Assembly: GCA_964423925.1 (NCBI GenBank) | Contig: CAYRGQ010000008.1 | Span: forward strand, 15,671 to 79,670 | Length of the DNA stretch: 64,000 nucleotides | From: CAYRGQ01 sp964423925 | GTDB taxonomy: Bacteria; Bacteroidota; Bacteroidia; Sphingobacteriales; Sphingobacteriaceae | Direction: 5' to 3' | Part shown: piece after piece, positions 54,155-62,958 of the stretch | Layout of the letters: each line of letters begins with the position of its first letter | How positions within the stretch are numbered: position 1 is the stretch's first letter | The notes under the pieces: model-generated | Database searches by the model: none | What the model was told of the DNA's origin: nothing | The model's input: only the letters and a program-made list of their open reading frames with translations | Position numbers and translations under genes: made by a program

Positions 54155-54919
54155 TTATTTTACGGCAGTGGCCATGACCAGGTTCATCGAACATAGGAAA
54201 TGGCCGTTGGCATCCGCGTCTGTTAGAGTTCCTAAAAACACATCGAACTCTTCTTTGGTTAGGTAATTATTAGCCGCCATTTCGTCCAAAATAGGGCCGA
54301 TCCATAGATATTGGTGAGCGTCGTCTAGCGAACGGCCCACCATGCAAAAGGTCTCGAGCCTGACGTTCGAAAAACCGTTCGTCGACAAGCTGTGGGTCAG
54401 GCGCTGTGCGGCCCACCCGTTTTTGACTTTTCGGGTCGTTAAGAAGTGTGAAATTTTCTGCTCGATCTCAATGTGTCGGGTGTAAAACATGAGGCTGCTC
54501 CAAACTGTTTCTACAATCGCGATGGGCTGCCCCTTTGCGAGCACCCGATACATTTCCTGAAAGGCCAAGTCTGGCTCGGGAAGGTGCTGCACCAAGCGCT
54601 CCGCGCGCAAGCCCGCGAGGGCCCCATCAGCAAAAGGCAGCTGGGTGGCCTCTCCCTGCTCAAAGCGTACGTTTGGCACATCCACGGCGGATTCGGTGGC
54701 CTTGGCTAACAGTGCGGGGTCGTGGTCTATTCCCACTACGTTAACCCCGCTGCCGAGCGTGCCGGCCAAGTTTATGGCATCAATGCCCGTACCGCAACCT
54801 AGGTCAAGGACAGTTCCTTCAGTAATCTTTGAAAACGGGGTATATGAGTGGATTTTTAATTTTCTCAGAAAGTCGCCGGTGCTTTCCAGATAGCCCGCGC
54901 TATAATGTTTTTCAGACAT
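54155..54919 (-). CDS. Class I SAM-dependent methyltransferase in the signalling operon
   Basis: A 254-residue soluble enzyme of the Methyltransf_11/UbiE type: motif I VLDLGCGTGIDAINL at about 38-52, VVGIDHDP for motif II, and FADGALAGLRAERLVQHLPEPDLAFQEMYRVLAKGQPIAIVE for the later motifs. The C-terminal part is longer than minimal. Its substrate is unknown. It stands between a GNAT-like gene (59 nt upstream) and a sensor kinase gene (13 nt downstream), which suggests it modifies a small molecule or protein used by this system. Confidence 0.82.
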   Translation of the reverse strand: MSEKHYSAGYLESTGDFLRKLKIHSYTPFSKITEGTVLDLGCGTGIDAINLAGTLGSGVNVVGIDHDPALLAKATESAVDVPNVRFEQGEATQLPFADGALAGLRAERLVQHLPEPDLAFQEMYRVLAKGQPIAIVETVWSSLMFYTRHIEIEQKISHFLTTRKVKNGWAAQRLTHSLSTNGFSNVRLETFCMVGRSLDDAHQYLWIGPILDEMAANNYLTKEEFDVFLGTLTDADANGHFLCSMNLVMATAVK

Positions 54920-54978
54920 GCTTGGTTCAAAGGTGTTATGTTTATCAAAGGCTTGGTTTTATGCAAAGGTACGATAAT

Positions 54979-55788
54979 TTACAAAATGTTGGGATCGTTC
55001 TCGGCGGGTATGGTGTGGCTGCCTGGCGGCCTCAGGTTCTTGATCGTATCGCTGAGGCTCCATCGATCTAGGTGGGGGATGTCGATTTGGTAGTGGATTT
55101 CAATCTGCTTATTGCGCAGGGTTTCAATGCGTTTGGTGCTTGAGTTGGCACGCAACGCCGTAATCGCCTGTTTGTTCTCCTCATCCGCTTCCGTCAGCGT
55201 ATCCAGGTTTGTCATAATCATGGTGGTCGCTACGAGGTCGAGTTTAGGGTAGTAAAATGTACCCTCGTTACCGACACTGGTTTCTATCCGATACCCCACG
55301 CTTTCCGCAAGCTTTACCGTGTACGGGGCGCAAAGCGCAAAAAGAGAGGTGATTCCTACCTGTGTAGAAATAGCAGCGCCTGCGCGCGTAAGGAAGATGC
55401 TGCCAATACCGTATCCCGCGATCTCCCGCGAATTCCACAAACCGCATCCCTCGCCAGTTCCGGACTGTGCATACCGATACACCAGGTCATACATGGCCGG
55501 ATCCATATGTCCCGTAGCTTGCTCTATGGGCAAGGGTTCGGTACCCCCAGCCACATGGATACGCACCCCGCCAAACACTCGATTACCATCAAGGGATTCC
55601 ACAATAAGCACAAATACAGCGGGGTTATACATCCAGTCGTTCTTGGATGAGGTCACCTTTTTGACACCGATAGCGGTAAGCACGTGGGCATGCCCTTCGA
55701 TAAAGCGCTCGCAGGTGGCAGGGTCGTCGATTGCCCTGAATGCCCTCAGCCGCACGACGGGATGCCCGTCAACGAAATCTACCGACAT
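54979..55788 (-). CDS. GNAT-fold acyltransferase-like protein of unknown substrate
   Basis: A 269-residue soluble protein that I do not place in a named family. Residues 10-170 look like a GNAT N-acyltransferase: strand VFVLIVESLDGNRVFGGVRIHV, then WNSREIAGYGIGSIFLTRAGAAIS, similar to the acyl-CoA phosphate loop (R/Q-x-x-G-x-G), then LFALCAPYTVKLAESVGYRIE, the usual helix-strand ending. The layout, with a G-G-V-R-I strand and a later acceptor strand, is somewhat like autoinducer synthases, but this is only resemblance. Residues 190-269 are a charged, helical extra domain. First gene of the operon with methyltransferase and kinases. Confidence 0.6.
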   Translation of the reverse strand: MSVDFVDGHPVVRLRAFRAIDDPATCERFIEGHAHVLTAIGVKKVTSSKNDWMYNPAVFVLIVESLDGNRVFGGVRIHVAGGTEPLPIEQATGHMDPAMYDLVYRYAQSGTGEGCGLWNSREIAGYGIGSIFLTRAGAAISTQVGITSLFALCAPYTVKLAESVGYRIETSVGNEGTFYYPKLDLVATTMIMTNLDTLTEADEENKQAITALRANSSTKRIETLRNKQIEIHYQIDIPHLDRWSLSDTIKNLRPPGSHTIPAENDPNIL

Positions 55789-55952
55789 AAAATTAAAGAA
55801 ATTAGTCTAGCGTTGAGCATATACCTCGGCCATACCATTAACGGTTGGCCACCAAATAATTTTTATAACAATAACACTACGGGCGACTGCTCCGATTTTT
55901 TTTAACCCCTAAAGATGAAAAAAAAAAAGGGGCTGGCAAAACACAAGAGAAA

Positions 55953-55960
55953 TATCTTTG
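55953..55960 (+). promoter_or_regulatory. -7 box upstream of susC
   Basis: TATCTTTG, a perfect TAnnTTTG, 6 nt before the ATG at 55967. The -33 element is missing. It might serve the broken frame below, the susC operon with a very long leader, or both. Confidence 0.4.
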
Positions 55961-55966
55961 TCCTAC

Positions 55967-56140
55967 ATGACCAAAATCCTGTCCCTGCTCGGGTTAAAAC
56001 GTCAGTATCTTTCCAACCAAAGGATCCTGTCTTTCGGACGGATATAAGGCTGGGTACGTATTACACTTTTGCGTGGTGCCAGCGATCAATTCGCCTTTAT
56101 TTACAGCAGGCTATTGTACGTATTTCCTAATTTTCTATAA
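55967..56140 (+). pseudogene. Possible remnant of an ECF sigma factor gene
   Basis: From ATG 55967 a 26-codon frame ends at TAA 56045-56047. The same frame resumes at once and reads VRITLLRGASDQFAFIYSRLL before a TAA at 56138-56140. That stretch resembles the start of region 2 of ECF sigma factors (LL..G...AF..IY...LY). Sigma/anti-sigma genes often sit before susC. Evidence is a short, visual resemblance only. Confidence 0.22.
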
Positions 56141-56582
56141 ACGAGGCCAATAACGGATTCGGAGAGCGCGGCGCAAACACCCACTTAAACAACTAACAAT
56201 CTGCTAGTTACAACACGATCGACATAAAAGATAAACACATAACTATTTTGTTACGAAATAGATTATGCAATAATCGTCCAAAAAATAATACTTTTACGGT
56301 CGACCATTATTTGTACTTCATACACTTGTAGTCGTGGGTTAAGACAAATGGGTCAACCAAACTAACAAATAACCTGTTTAGTAATGTTTTTCTCGGGAAA
56401 CAGGAATCGTTGACGTTGTAACAGCGCTCGCTGAGCGCGGCAGCTGATCGTATTGCTTTTTCTGATTTGCTTACCGAGCTAGGCCGTTGCGTTATGAACA
56501 TGGCGGGGTTTAGCGTGGGCAGGCCAATCACTACAATTATAACCAAACATGAGCAAATTAACCAGTCAACTAACTTAACTTT

Positions 56583-59500
56583 ATGGAGAACTCTCGTATG
56601 AAAAGACGAACAAAACCGGTGTTAAACCGTCCGGTAACGAGGTTGCGAACCACAACCTGTTCGATTTTAGCGGTCTCATTTTTGTCGGTTTTCTTTTTTG
56701 TGCCCCCCCCGGCGCATGGCAACGCCGCGGAGGCCCATTCGAAAACGCCGCAGCAGCGTGTACAGGGTTCGGTAACGGATGAAAATGGTGATCCGGTCGC
56801 GGGTGCTACAATCTCAGTCCAAGGTAGTACCCGGGGTGTCATGACCGATGAAAATGGCCAATTTGTATTGGAAAACATTACCCCGAACACGGTCCTGAGC
56901 GCATCGTTTATCGGGATGATTTCGCAGGAAATTACGTACACGGGGCAGCCATCGGTAAACTTTGTCCTTCGATACCAATCCAGCGAACTAGATGAGGTTA
57001 CGGTAGTGGCTTTCGGCACGCAGAAGAAAGAAAGTGTACTGGGATCGATCACCACGGTCAAACCGGGTGAGTTGCGGGTTCCCAGCAGCAACTTGACCAC
57101 CGCGTTTGCCGGCCGCGTTGCGGGGCTGATCTCCTACCAGCAAAGTGGAGAACCTGGGCAAGACAACGCGAGCTTCTTTATCCGAGGCATCACCACGTTT
57201 GGGGCAGACGCTAAGAAGGATCCTCTGATTCTCATTGACGGCGTGGAATTGGGCCCTGAAGATTTGGCCCGACTCAACACAGACGATATCGCCAGCTTTT
57301 CGATTATGAAAGACGCTACCGCGACGGCCCTATACGGCGCGCGTGGCGCAAACGGGGTAATCGCTGTAACGACAAAAGAAGGTACAGAAGGCAAGGTGCA
57401 AATTAATGTGAGAGCTGAAAATTCTTTCTCCTCGCCCACGCAACGCATCGAAATCGCCGACCCAGTCACCTTTATGCGTATGCACAACGAGGCCATCAAA
57501 ACACGTGACCCCTTAGGCATCCCCATCTATCCGCAAGAAAAAGTAATCATGACGGAGCGCGGCCTATACAGCGACTTATTTCCTGCTACCGACTGGTACG
57601 ACGTGATGTTTAACGACGTAATATCAAACCAGCGCGTCAACCTCAGCCTCAGCGGGGGCGGCAAGGTGGCCCGGTATTATGTAGCTGCCAATGTAACGCA
57701 GGACAACGGCAACATGAAGGTCGACAACAGGAACAATTTCAACTCGAACATTAGCCTCACTAAATATTCGGCTCGCTCAAACGTAAACGTCAACGTAACC
57801 AATACGACGGAACTCATTCTTCGGTTAAACGTCACATTCGATGAGTACACGGGTCCGATCGACGGGGGCGCCCAAATGTATAACAAGGTGATGCAAGCCA
57901 ACCCGGTGCTCTTTAAGCCTTACTATGAGCCTGACGAACAGTTTGCATACGCCAAACACATCCTATTCGGCAATTATGGCAATGCGGGCTACATCAACCC
58001 ATATGCAGAGTCATTAAAAGGCTATCGCGACTATAGCAAAAACCAAGCCCTCACGCAGTTTGAGCTAAAACAGGACCTGTCTGACGTTACGCCTGGCCTG
58101 AGCGCGCGGGCACTGTTCAACATGAACCGCTACTCCGAGTACACAGTAGATAGGCAGTATTTTCCCTTTTACTACGACTTGCAGTCCTACAGCCTGATGG
58201 ACCAGTCGTACAAGTTGCAGCGGCTGAATCCCTCCAGCGGCACTGAATATATTAACTACATTCCGGGCCAACGGCATATCAATACGGTATTCTATCTTGA
58301 AAGCGCCGCCGACTACAACCGCACGTTTAAAGATGTGCATAACCTAGGTGGCTTGCTGGTATTTACGATGCGGAGCCAAAAGACCGGAATCGCGGACAAC
58401 CTCCAGCTGTCGCTCCCTAGCCGCAACATGGGTGTGTCCGGACGTGCCACCTATAACTACGACTCGCGCTACTTTGCCGAGTTCAACTTTGGCTATAACG
58501 GTTCTGAGCGCTTCTCGGCCAATAACCGGTGGGGATTCTTCCCCTCGGCAGGGTTTGCGTGGATGGTGTCTAACGAATCCTTCTTCGAACCCCTACGCAA
58601 CGTCTTTTCCCAGTTGAAAGTGAAAGGTACCTATGGATTGGTGGGCAACGACGGCATCGGAAGTGCCTACGACCGCTTCTACTACTTATCAGAGGTAAAT
58701 ATGAACGCTGGGCGAATGGTAAACTGGGGCACCCAACTGAATTACAATCCACTAGGCATCAGCATTTCGCGCTATGCTAACGACAGAATCGGATGGGAAA
58801 CAGCTTACAAAACCAACGTCGGGCTCGAAGCAACGACCATAGGAGGCCTGTCTACCACCATTGAATACTTCAAGGAGCGGCGGGAAAACATCCTCCTCAA
58901 CCGGGTGATCCCTGCAACGATGGGTATCATTCCCGACGTAAAAGCCAACTTAGGAAAAGCGGAAGGTGAGGGCTTCGATACGGAGCTCAACTACCAGAAA
59001 ATCGTAAACAACGATCTTTGGTTCACCGGACGCGGAACGTTCACCTACGCTACGAGTAGGGCACTCGAATGGGAAGAGCCAGACTATTCGCAGACACCTT
59101 GGCTATCAAAAATCGGACAACCGCTTGGACAACAGTGGGGGTTCGTGGCTGAGCGCCTTTTCGTAGATGACGAAGAAGTAGCGAACTCACCTACCCAATT
59201 CGGTTCCTACATGGCTGGCGACATCAAATATAAAGACATCAACGGCGATGGGAAAATCACTGACCTGGATAAAGTTCCCATCGGATTCCCCACGACGCCA
59301 GAGATTAACTACGGATTCGGCTTGTCGATGGGATATAAGGCATTTGACGTGTCCTTCTTCTTCCAGGGATCGGCACGCCAGTCATTCTGGGTAGACTTGC
59401 AAAACACAACACCTTTCCTTGATGGCAATACCAACGATGGCCTAGTCGGACACAACGCTGTTATCCGAGCCTTTGCCGACAGCTACTGGTCTGAGGAAAA

Positions 59501-59801
59501 CCGGGATGTGTATGCGATGTGGCCTCGCCTCGCCAACTATGCAGTCAGCAACAACCGCCAACAAAGCACATGGTTCATGCAAGACGCCACCTTCTTGCGT
59601 TTGAAGTCTGCCGAGGTAGGCTATACGCTACCCCAGTCGTTGACCAACCGGTTCTTCGTGCAGAATCTCCGGATTTATGCAAGCGGCACTAACCTGATGA
59701 CATGGAGCGGATTCAAATTATGGGATCCTGAAATGGCTGGAAACGGTTTGGGATACCCCGTACAACGTGTTATCAACCTAGGATTGACGGTAAACTTATA
59801 A
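56583..59801 (+). CDS. SusC/RagA-type TonB-linked outer-membrane transporter
   Basis: The outer-membrane channel of a polysaccharide-utilisation locus, working with the SusD lid and TonB. 1072 residues: basic start and hydrophobic signal (to about residue 45), a CarboxypepD_reg-like domain (about 58-140, VQGSVTDENGDPVAGATISVQG), a TonB-box-like DEVTVVAFGTQKKES, a plug domain (IRGITTFGADAKKDPLILIDGVE; ARGANGVIAVTTKEG), and the barrel to the end. No STN domain, so it is not an anti-sigma-coupled transporter. ATG 56598 is an alternative start preceded by GGAG. The preferred glycan is unknown. Confidence 0.94.
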   Translation: MENSRMKRRTKPVLNRPVTRLRTTTCSILAVSFLSVFFFVPPPAHGNAAEAHSKTPQQRVQGSVTDENGDPVAGATISVQGSTRGVMTDENGQFVLENITPNTVLSASFIGMISQEITYTGQPSVNFVLRYQSSELDEVTVVAFGTQKKESVLGSITTVKPGELRVPSSNLTTAFAGRVAGLISYQQSGEPGQDNASFFIRGITTFGADAKKDPLILIDGVELGPEDLARLNTDDIASFSIMKDATATALYGARGANGVIAVTTKEGTEGKVQINVRAENSFSSPTQRIEIADPVTFMRMHNEAIKTRDPLGIPIYPQEKVIMTERGLYSDLFPATDWYDVMFNDVISNQRVNLSLSGGGKVARYYVAANVTQDNGNMKVDNRNNFNSNISLTKYSARSNVNVNVTNTTELILRLNVTFDEYTGPIDGGAQMYNKVMQANPVLFKPYYEPDEQFAYAKHILFGNYGNAGYINPYAESLKGYRDYSKNQALTQFELKQDLSDVTPGLSARALFNMNRYSEYTVDRQYFPFYYDLQSYSLMDQSYKLQRLNPSSGTEYINYIPGQRHINTVFYLESAADYNRTFKDVHNLGGLLVFTMRSQKTGIADNLQLSLPSRNMGVSGRATYNYDSRYFAEFNFGYNGSERFSANNRWGFFPSAGFAWMVSNESFFEPLRNVFSQLKVKGTYGLVGNDGIGSAYDRFYYLSEVNMNAGRMVNWGTQLNYNPLGISISRYANDRIGWETAYKTNVGLEATTIGGLSTTIEYFKERRENILLNRVIPATMGIIPDVKANLGKAEGEGFDTELNYQKIVNNDLWFTGRGTFTYATSRALEWEEPDYSQTPWLSKIGQPLGQQWGFVAERLFVDDEEVANSPTQFGSYMAGDIKYKDINGDGKITDLDKVPIGFPTTPEINYGFGLSMGYKAFDVSFFFQGSARQSFWVDLQNTTPFLDGNTNDGLVGHNAVIRAFADSYWSEENRDVYAMWPRLANYAVSNNRQQSTWFMQDATFLRLKSAEVGYTLPQSLTNRFFVQNLRIYASGTNLMTWSGFKLWDPEMAGNGLGYPVQRVINLGLTVNL

Positions 59802-59806
59802 GAAGC

Positions 59807-61738
59807 ATGAAACGTAACATGAAATCAGCGATGAAAAAATACATATACCCGTTAGCCTTAGCGTTGACGGTGAGCTCGTGTAATTACCTGGATGTCGTAC
59901 CGGACAACATTGCCACCTTGGACAATGCCTTTTCCGACCGATACACCACGGAGCAATATCTGGCCACGTGCTACTGGGGAATGCCCAAGTCGGCCGGTTG
60001 GAACGAAAACCCAGGCATTTTCGGTGCCTTGGAAATGGTGTTTAACAAAGAGGGACAAACCTCCGGCGGGATGCAGTTTGGCCTAGGCAAAAACAGCGCC
60101 ACCTCCAACTTGATCGACTATTGGGGAGGCAAGGGTGACATGATCCGCTCCCTCTACGCCGGCATCAGGGAATGCAACACCTTCCTCGACAACGTGGGCA
60201 ACGTGCAGGACTTGAACAGGTACGAAAAGGAGCGGATGATTGCGGAAGTAAAACTGATCAAAGCCTACATGCACTTCTATCTGGTCAGCTTCTACGGTCC
60301 CATCACGCCGCTGAAAGAAAGCGTCCCCGTAAATGAATCGACTACGGGCGTGCGCGTCACCCGTCAAAAAGTAGACGACTGCTTCGGCTACGTGCTAGAG
60401 CTGATCGACGAGGTAATCGAGAGCGATGCCCTTCCCTTGTTCATTCAAGCTACCTCAACCGAACTCGGCCGCTTCACCAAGTCGGCCGCGTATATGCTGA
60501 AAGCGAAAGTAATGGTATATTGGGCCAGCCCGTTGTTTAACGGCAATACCGACTACAACAGCTTCCTTGACGAGAATGGCGAGCCGTTCTTCAATCAGGT
60601 GTATGATCCCACACGATGGGATCTTGCCGCGGCGGCATGCAAGGAAGCCATCGACATGTGCGAGCAGGCTGGAATCCGCCTCTACCAGCCCGAAGACTTC
60701 ATCACGTCGAAGCCCATCTCCGACATCACTCGCTTGGTCAACACGCTACGGAGCAGCGTAAGCGAACGCTGGAACGTCGAACTAATTTGGGGCAACTCTT
60801 CCTATCCGGTCAATTCCGGATTGCAGTCGCCCGCGTTGCCTCGCTTTGAGCAAGGAACCTCATCCTCGTCCAGCGGCCGCATGAGTGTGAGCTTGGCCAC
60901 GGTCGAAACGTTTTATTCCAAAAACGGCGTTCCCATCAGCGAAGACATCGAATACGACTACGCCAACCGCTACAACATCCGCGTAGGCGACGACGAGCAT
61001 GCACTGGTAATCCAGCGCGGCGAGCAGACGGCGGCACTGAACTTTGACCGGGAACCGCGCTTCTACTCCACGCTCGGCTTCGACCGCGGAAAATGGTGGG
61101 GCAACTCCTACCGCAACGAGCCGGAAAACGACCTGGATGCGCTGTACCCGAGAAACCGGTTTGGCGAATTCTCGTCAGTATTTAACCCAGGCGACTATAA
61201 CGCCACGGGATACTGGCCTAAAAAGCTGGTTTCTATGAATACCCAATTTAGGGATGCAAACAGCGTTTCGTACGAAACGTTCCCCTTCCCTGACATGCGT
61301 TTGGCAGACCTGTATCTCTTCTACGCCGAAGCGCTGAATGAGAGCAAGGCAGCCCCCGATGCAGAAGTTTATAAGTACATCGACATGGTGCGTGAACGCG
61401 CTGGCCTGAAAGGCGTAGTAGAAAGCTGGGCGACGTATTCCAATGATCCCAATAAGCCATCGACGAAAAATGGCATGCGCCAAATCATTCACCAAGAGCG
61501 TAAAATAGAATTGGCGTGCGAGGGACATTACTATTGGGACGCGCGCCGGTGGAAAACCGCCATGCGCGAACAGAACCGCCTGATCCAAGGATGGAACGTG
61601 TCAGCCGTGGATGTAAACGAATATTACACCGTTACCACGCTTTACGTACAGCAGTTCACGTATAGGGATTACTTCGCCCCTATTCCAGAATATGACCTCG
61701 TAAATAATCCACTCCTTGTTCAAAACCCAGGATGGTAG
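59807..61738 (+). CDS. SusD/RagB-type surface glycan-binding lipoprotein
   Basis: The lid partner of the SusC transporter, 5 nt downstream. 643 residues, on the long side for the family. The signal peptide ends in TVSSC with the lipid-anchored Cys at about 25, followed by NYLDVVPDN, the typical SusD start. Helical TPR-like segments follow (MIAEVKLIKAYMHFYLVSFYGPI), and the C-terminal RQIIHQERKIELACEGHYYWDARRW is diagnostic. In-frame ATGs at 59819 and 59831 are also possible starts. Confidence 0.95.
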   Translation: MKRNMKSAMKKYIYPLALALTVSSCNYLDVVPDNIATLDNAFSDRYTTEQYLATCYWGMPKSAGWNENPGIFGALEMVFNKEGQTSGGMQFGLGKNSATSNLIDYWGGKGDMIRSLYAGIRECNTFLDNVGNVQDLNRYEKERMIAEVKLIKAYMHFYLVSFYGPITPLKESVPVNESTTGVRVTRQKVDDCFGYVLELIDEVIESDALPLFIQATSTELGRFTKSAAYMLKAKVMVYWASPLFNGNTDYNSFLDENGEPFFNQVYDPTRWDLAAAACKEAIDMCEQAGIRLYQPEDFITSKPISDITRLVNTLRSSVSERWNVELIWGNSSYPVNSGLQSPALPRFEQGTSSSSSGRMSVSLATVETFYSKNGVPISEDIEYDYANRYNIRVGDDEHALVIQRGEQTAALNFDREPRFYSTLGFDRGKWWGNSYRNEPENDLDALYPRNRFGEFSSVFNPGDYNATGYWPKKLVSMNTQFRDANSVSYETFPFPDMRLADLYLFYAEALNESKAAPDAEVYKYIDMVRERAGLKGVVESWATYSNDPNKPSTKNGMRQIIHQERKIELACEGHYYWDARRWKTAMREQNRLIQGWNVSAVDVNEYYTVTTLYVQQFTYRDYFAPIPEYDLVNNPLLVQNPGW

Positions 61739-61770
61739 ATTTTTTCACGGACATCAAAAAATTAGGGACA

Positions 61771-62937
61771 ATGAAACGCATAAATTTAATTCTACTTTCA
61801 GTCTTGATGTTTCTATCATGCGCTGAACATAACCTGGGTCCCACCAGCGGCAGCTTGGGAAAACCCGGGGTGATAACAGACGTAACCGTGGAACCAACCG
61901 CCGGGGGCGCGATCATCACCTATCGCATACCTAACTCGGAGGACATCCTCGGCGTAAAAGCGGTGTATACCATCACCAATGGAACCAAGCAGGAGGTCAC
62001 GTCCTCCTTTTACGACAACAAACTCACCATCGTAGGCTACAACGACACCCAGGAACACACGGCAGAGGTATTCGTGTTCAATCGGGCGATGGAACTATCG
62101 GATCCTGTCACGGTCACGTTTACCCCTTTGGAATCTCCGCTCAGTAAGGTGAGCAAGAGCATGAGCATCATCGGCGACTTTGGCGGTGCCCAGTATCAGT
62201 GGTCCAACGAACTGAAAGCGCCCATCGTATTCGAGTTTTTGGCTGAAGACTCCGTGGGGCAAATGGTCACCCGACGAATCGCTTCATCCGAAGCCGACAC
62301 GATGAGCCAATCTATACGAGGATTCATGCCTGAGCCGCGGAAGTTTGCCGTGGTGGCCAGCGATCAGTTTGGCAACTATACCGATACGATTATGCAGACG
62401 ATTACCCCACTTTTTGAAGAAGAGATTCCAAAATCGGGCATGTCTATCATGAAGTTAGGTAGCGATGCGAGCTTTACGAACTGGGAGGGGATGGACAATT
62501 TCTTAATTGACGATGACCGGAACAATTTCGGGCACTCCGCCAACTCCTCCATACCCGCGCCATTTACGATCGATCTAGGCGTCGACGCCAAACTGAGCCG
62601 AATCGTTATGTTCCAACGATTCTTCAGCAGCAACTTCTACAACTGGGGAAATCCCAAGGAGTTTGAAGTATACGTGTCATCCGAAAAACCGCCACAAAAC
62701 GGCGACTGGAGCGCGTGGACGAAAGTAATGGACTGCGAAATCATCAAGCCTTCCGGACTGCCTGTCGGAACATCCAACGATGAGGACATTGCATTAGCCG
62801 AAGAAGGACATGAATTCGCATTTCCTTTAGACTTGCCTCCAGCACGATACATCCGGGTAAAAATATTGTCTACCTGGGGAGGAACGACGTTCACGCACCC
62901 TGCAGAAGTAGATGTATTTGGAGAAGTACAGCCGTAA
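61771..62937 (+). CDS. PUL surface lipoprotein with DUF4959-DUF5126-DUF5000-type architecture
   Basis: A 388-residue lipoprotein. The signal ends in LMFLSC, Cys about 15. The mature protein starts LGPTSGSLGKPGVITDVTVEPTAGGAIITYRIPN, an Ig-like DUF4959-type domain (to about 105), then a DUF5126-type middle (to about 220), and a discoidin-like C-terminal DUF5000-type domain (about 235-388) with FTIDLGVDAKLSRIVMFQR and ARYIRVKILSTWGG. Such proteins follow SusD and probably bind glycans at the surface. The frame is open from 61732, overlapping susD, but the signal peptide starts at 61771. Confidence 0.82.
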   Translation: MKRINLILLSVLMFLSCAEHNLGPTSGSLGKPGVITDVTVEPTAGGAIITYRIPNSEDILGVKAVYTITNGTKQEVTSSFYDNKLTIVGYNDTQEHTAEVFVFNRAMELSDPVTVTFTPLESPLSKVSKSMSIIGDFGGAQYQWSNELKAPIVFEFLAEDSVGQMVTRRIASSEADTMSQSIRGFMPEPRKFAVVASDQFGNYTDTIMQTITPLFEEEIPKSGMSIMKLGSDASFTNWEGMDNFLIDDDRNNFGHSANSSIPAPFTIDLGVDAKLSRIVMFQRFFSSNFYNWGNPKEFEVYVSSEKPPQNGDWSAWTKVMDCEIIKPSGLPVGTSNDEDIALAEEGHEFAFPLDLPPARYIRVKILSTWGGTTFTHPAEVDVFGEVQP

Positions 62938-62958
62938 GAACAATTAAAACCAAAAAAG

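Larger units (their letters stand above)
55789..56582. other. 794-nt region upstream of susC
   Basis: No intact gene. It holds a perfect -7 box (TATCTTTG at 55953-55960) leading into a broken short reading frame described separately, a CCCC...GGGG hairpin around 55906-55933, and the inverted repeat GCGCTC (56424-56429), GCT, GAGCGC (56433-56438) in what is probably the susC leader. A 79-codon minus-strand frame at 56307-56546 has no recognisable features and is not called. Confidence 0.45.

Noticed and set aside
56307..56546. 79-codon minus-strand frame upstream of susC
   Set aside because: No homology, signal peptide or promoter recognised; it lies in the probable susC leader.
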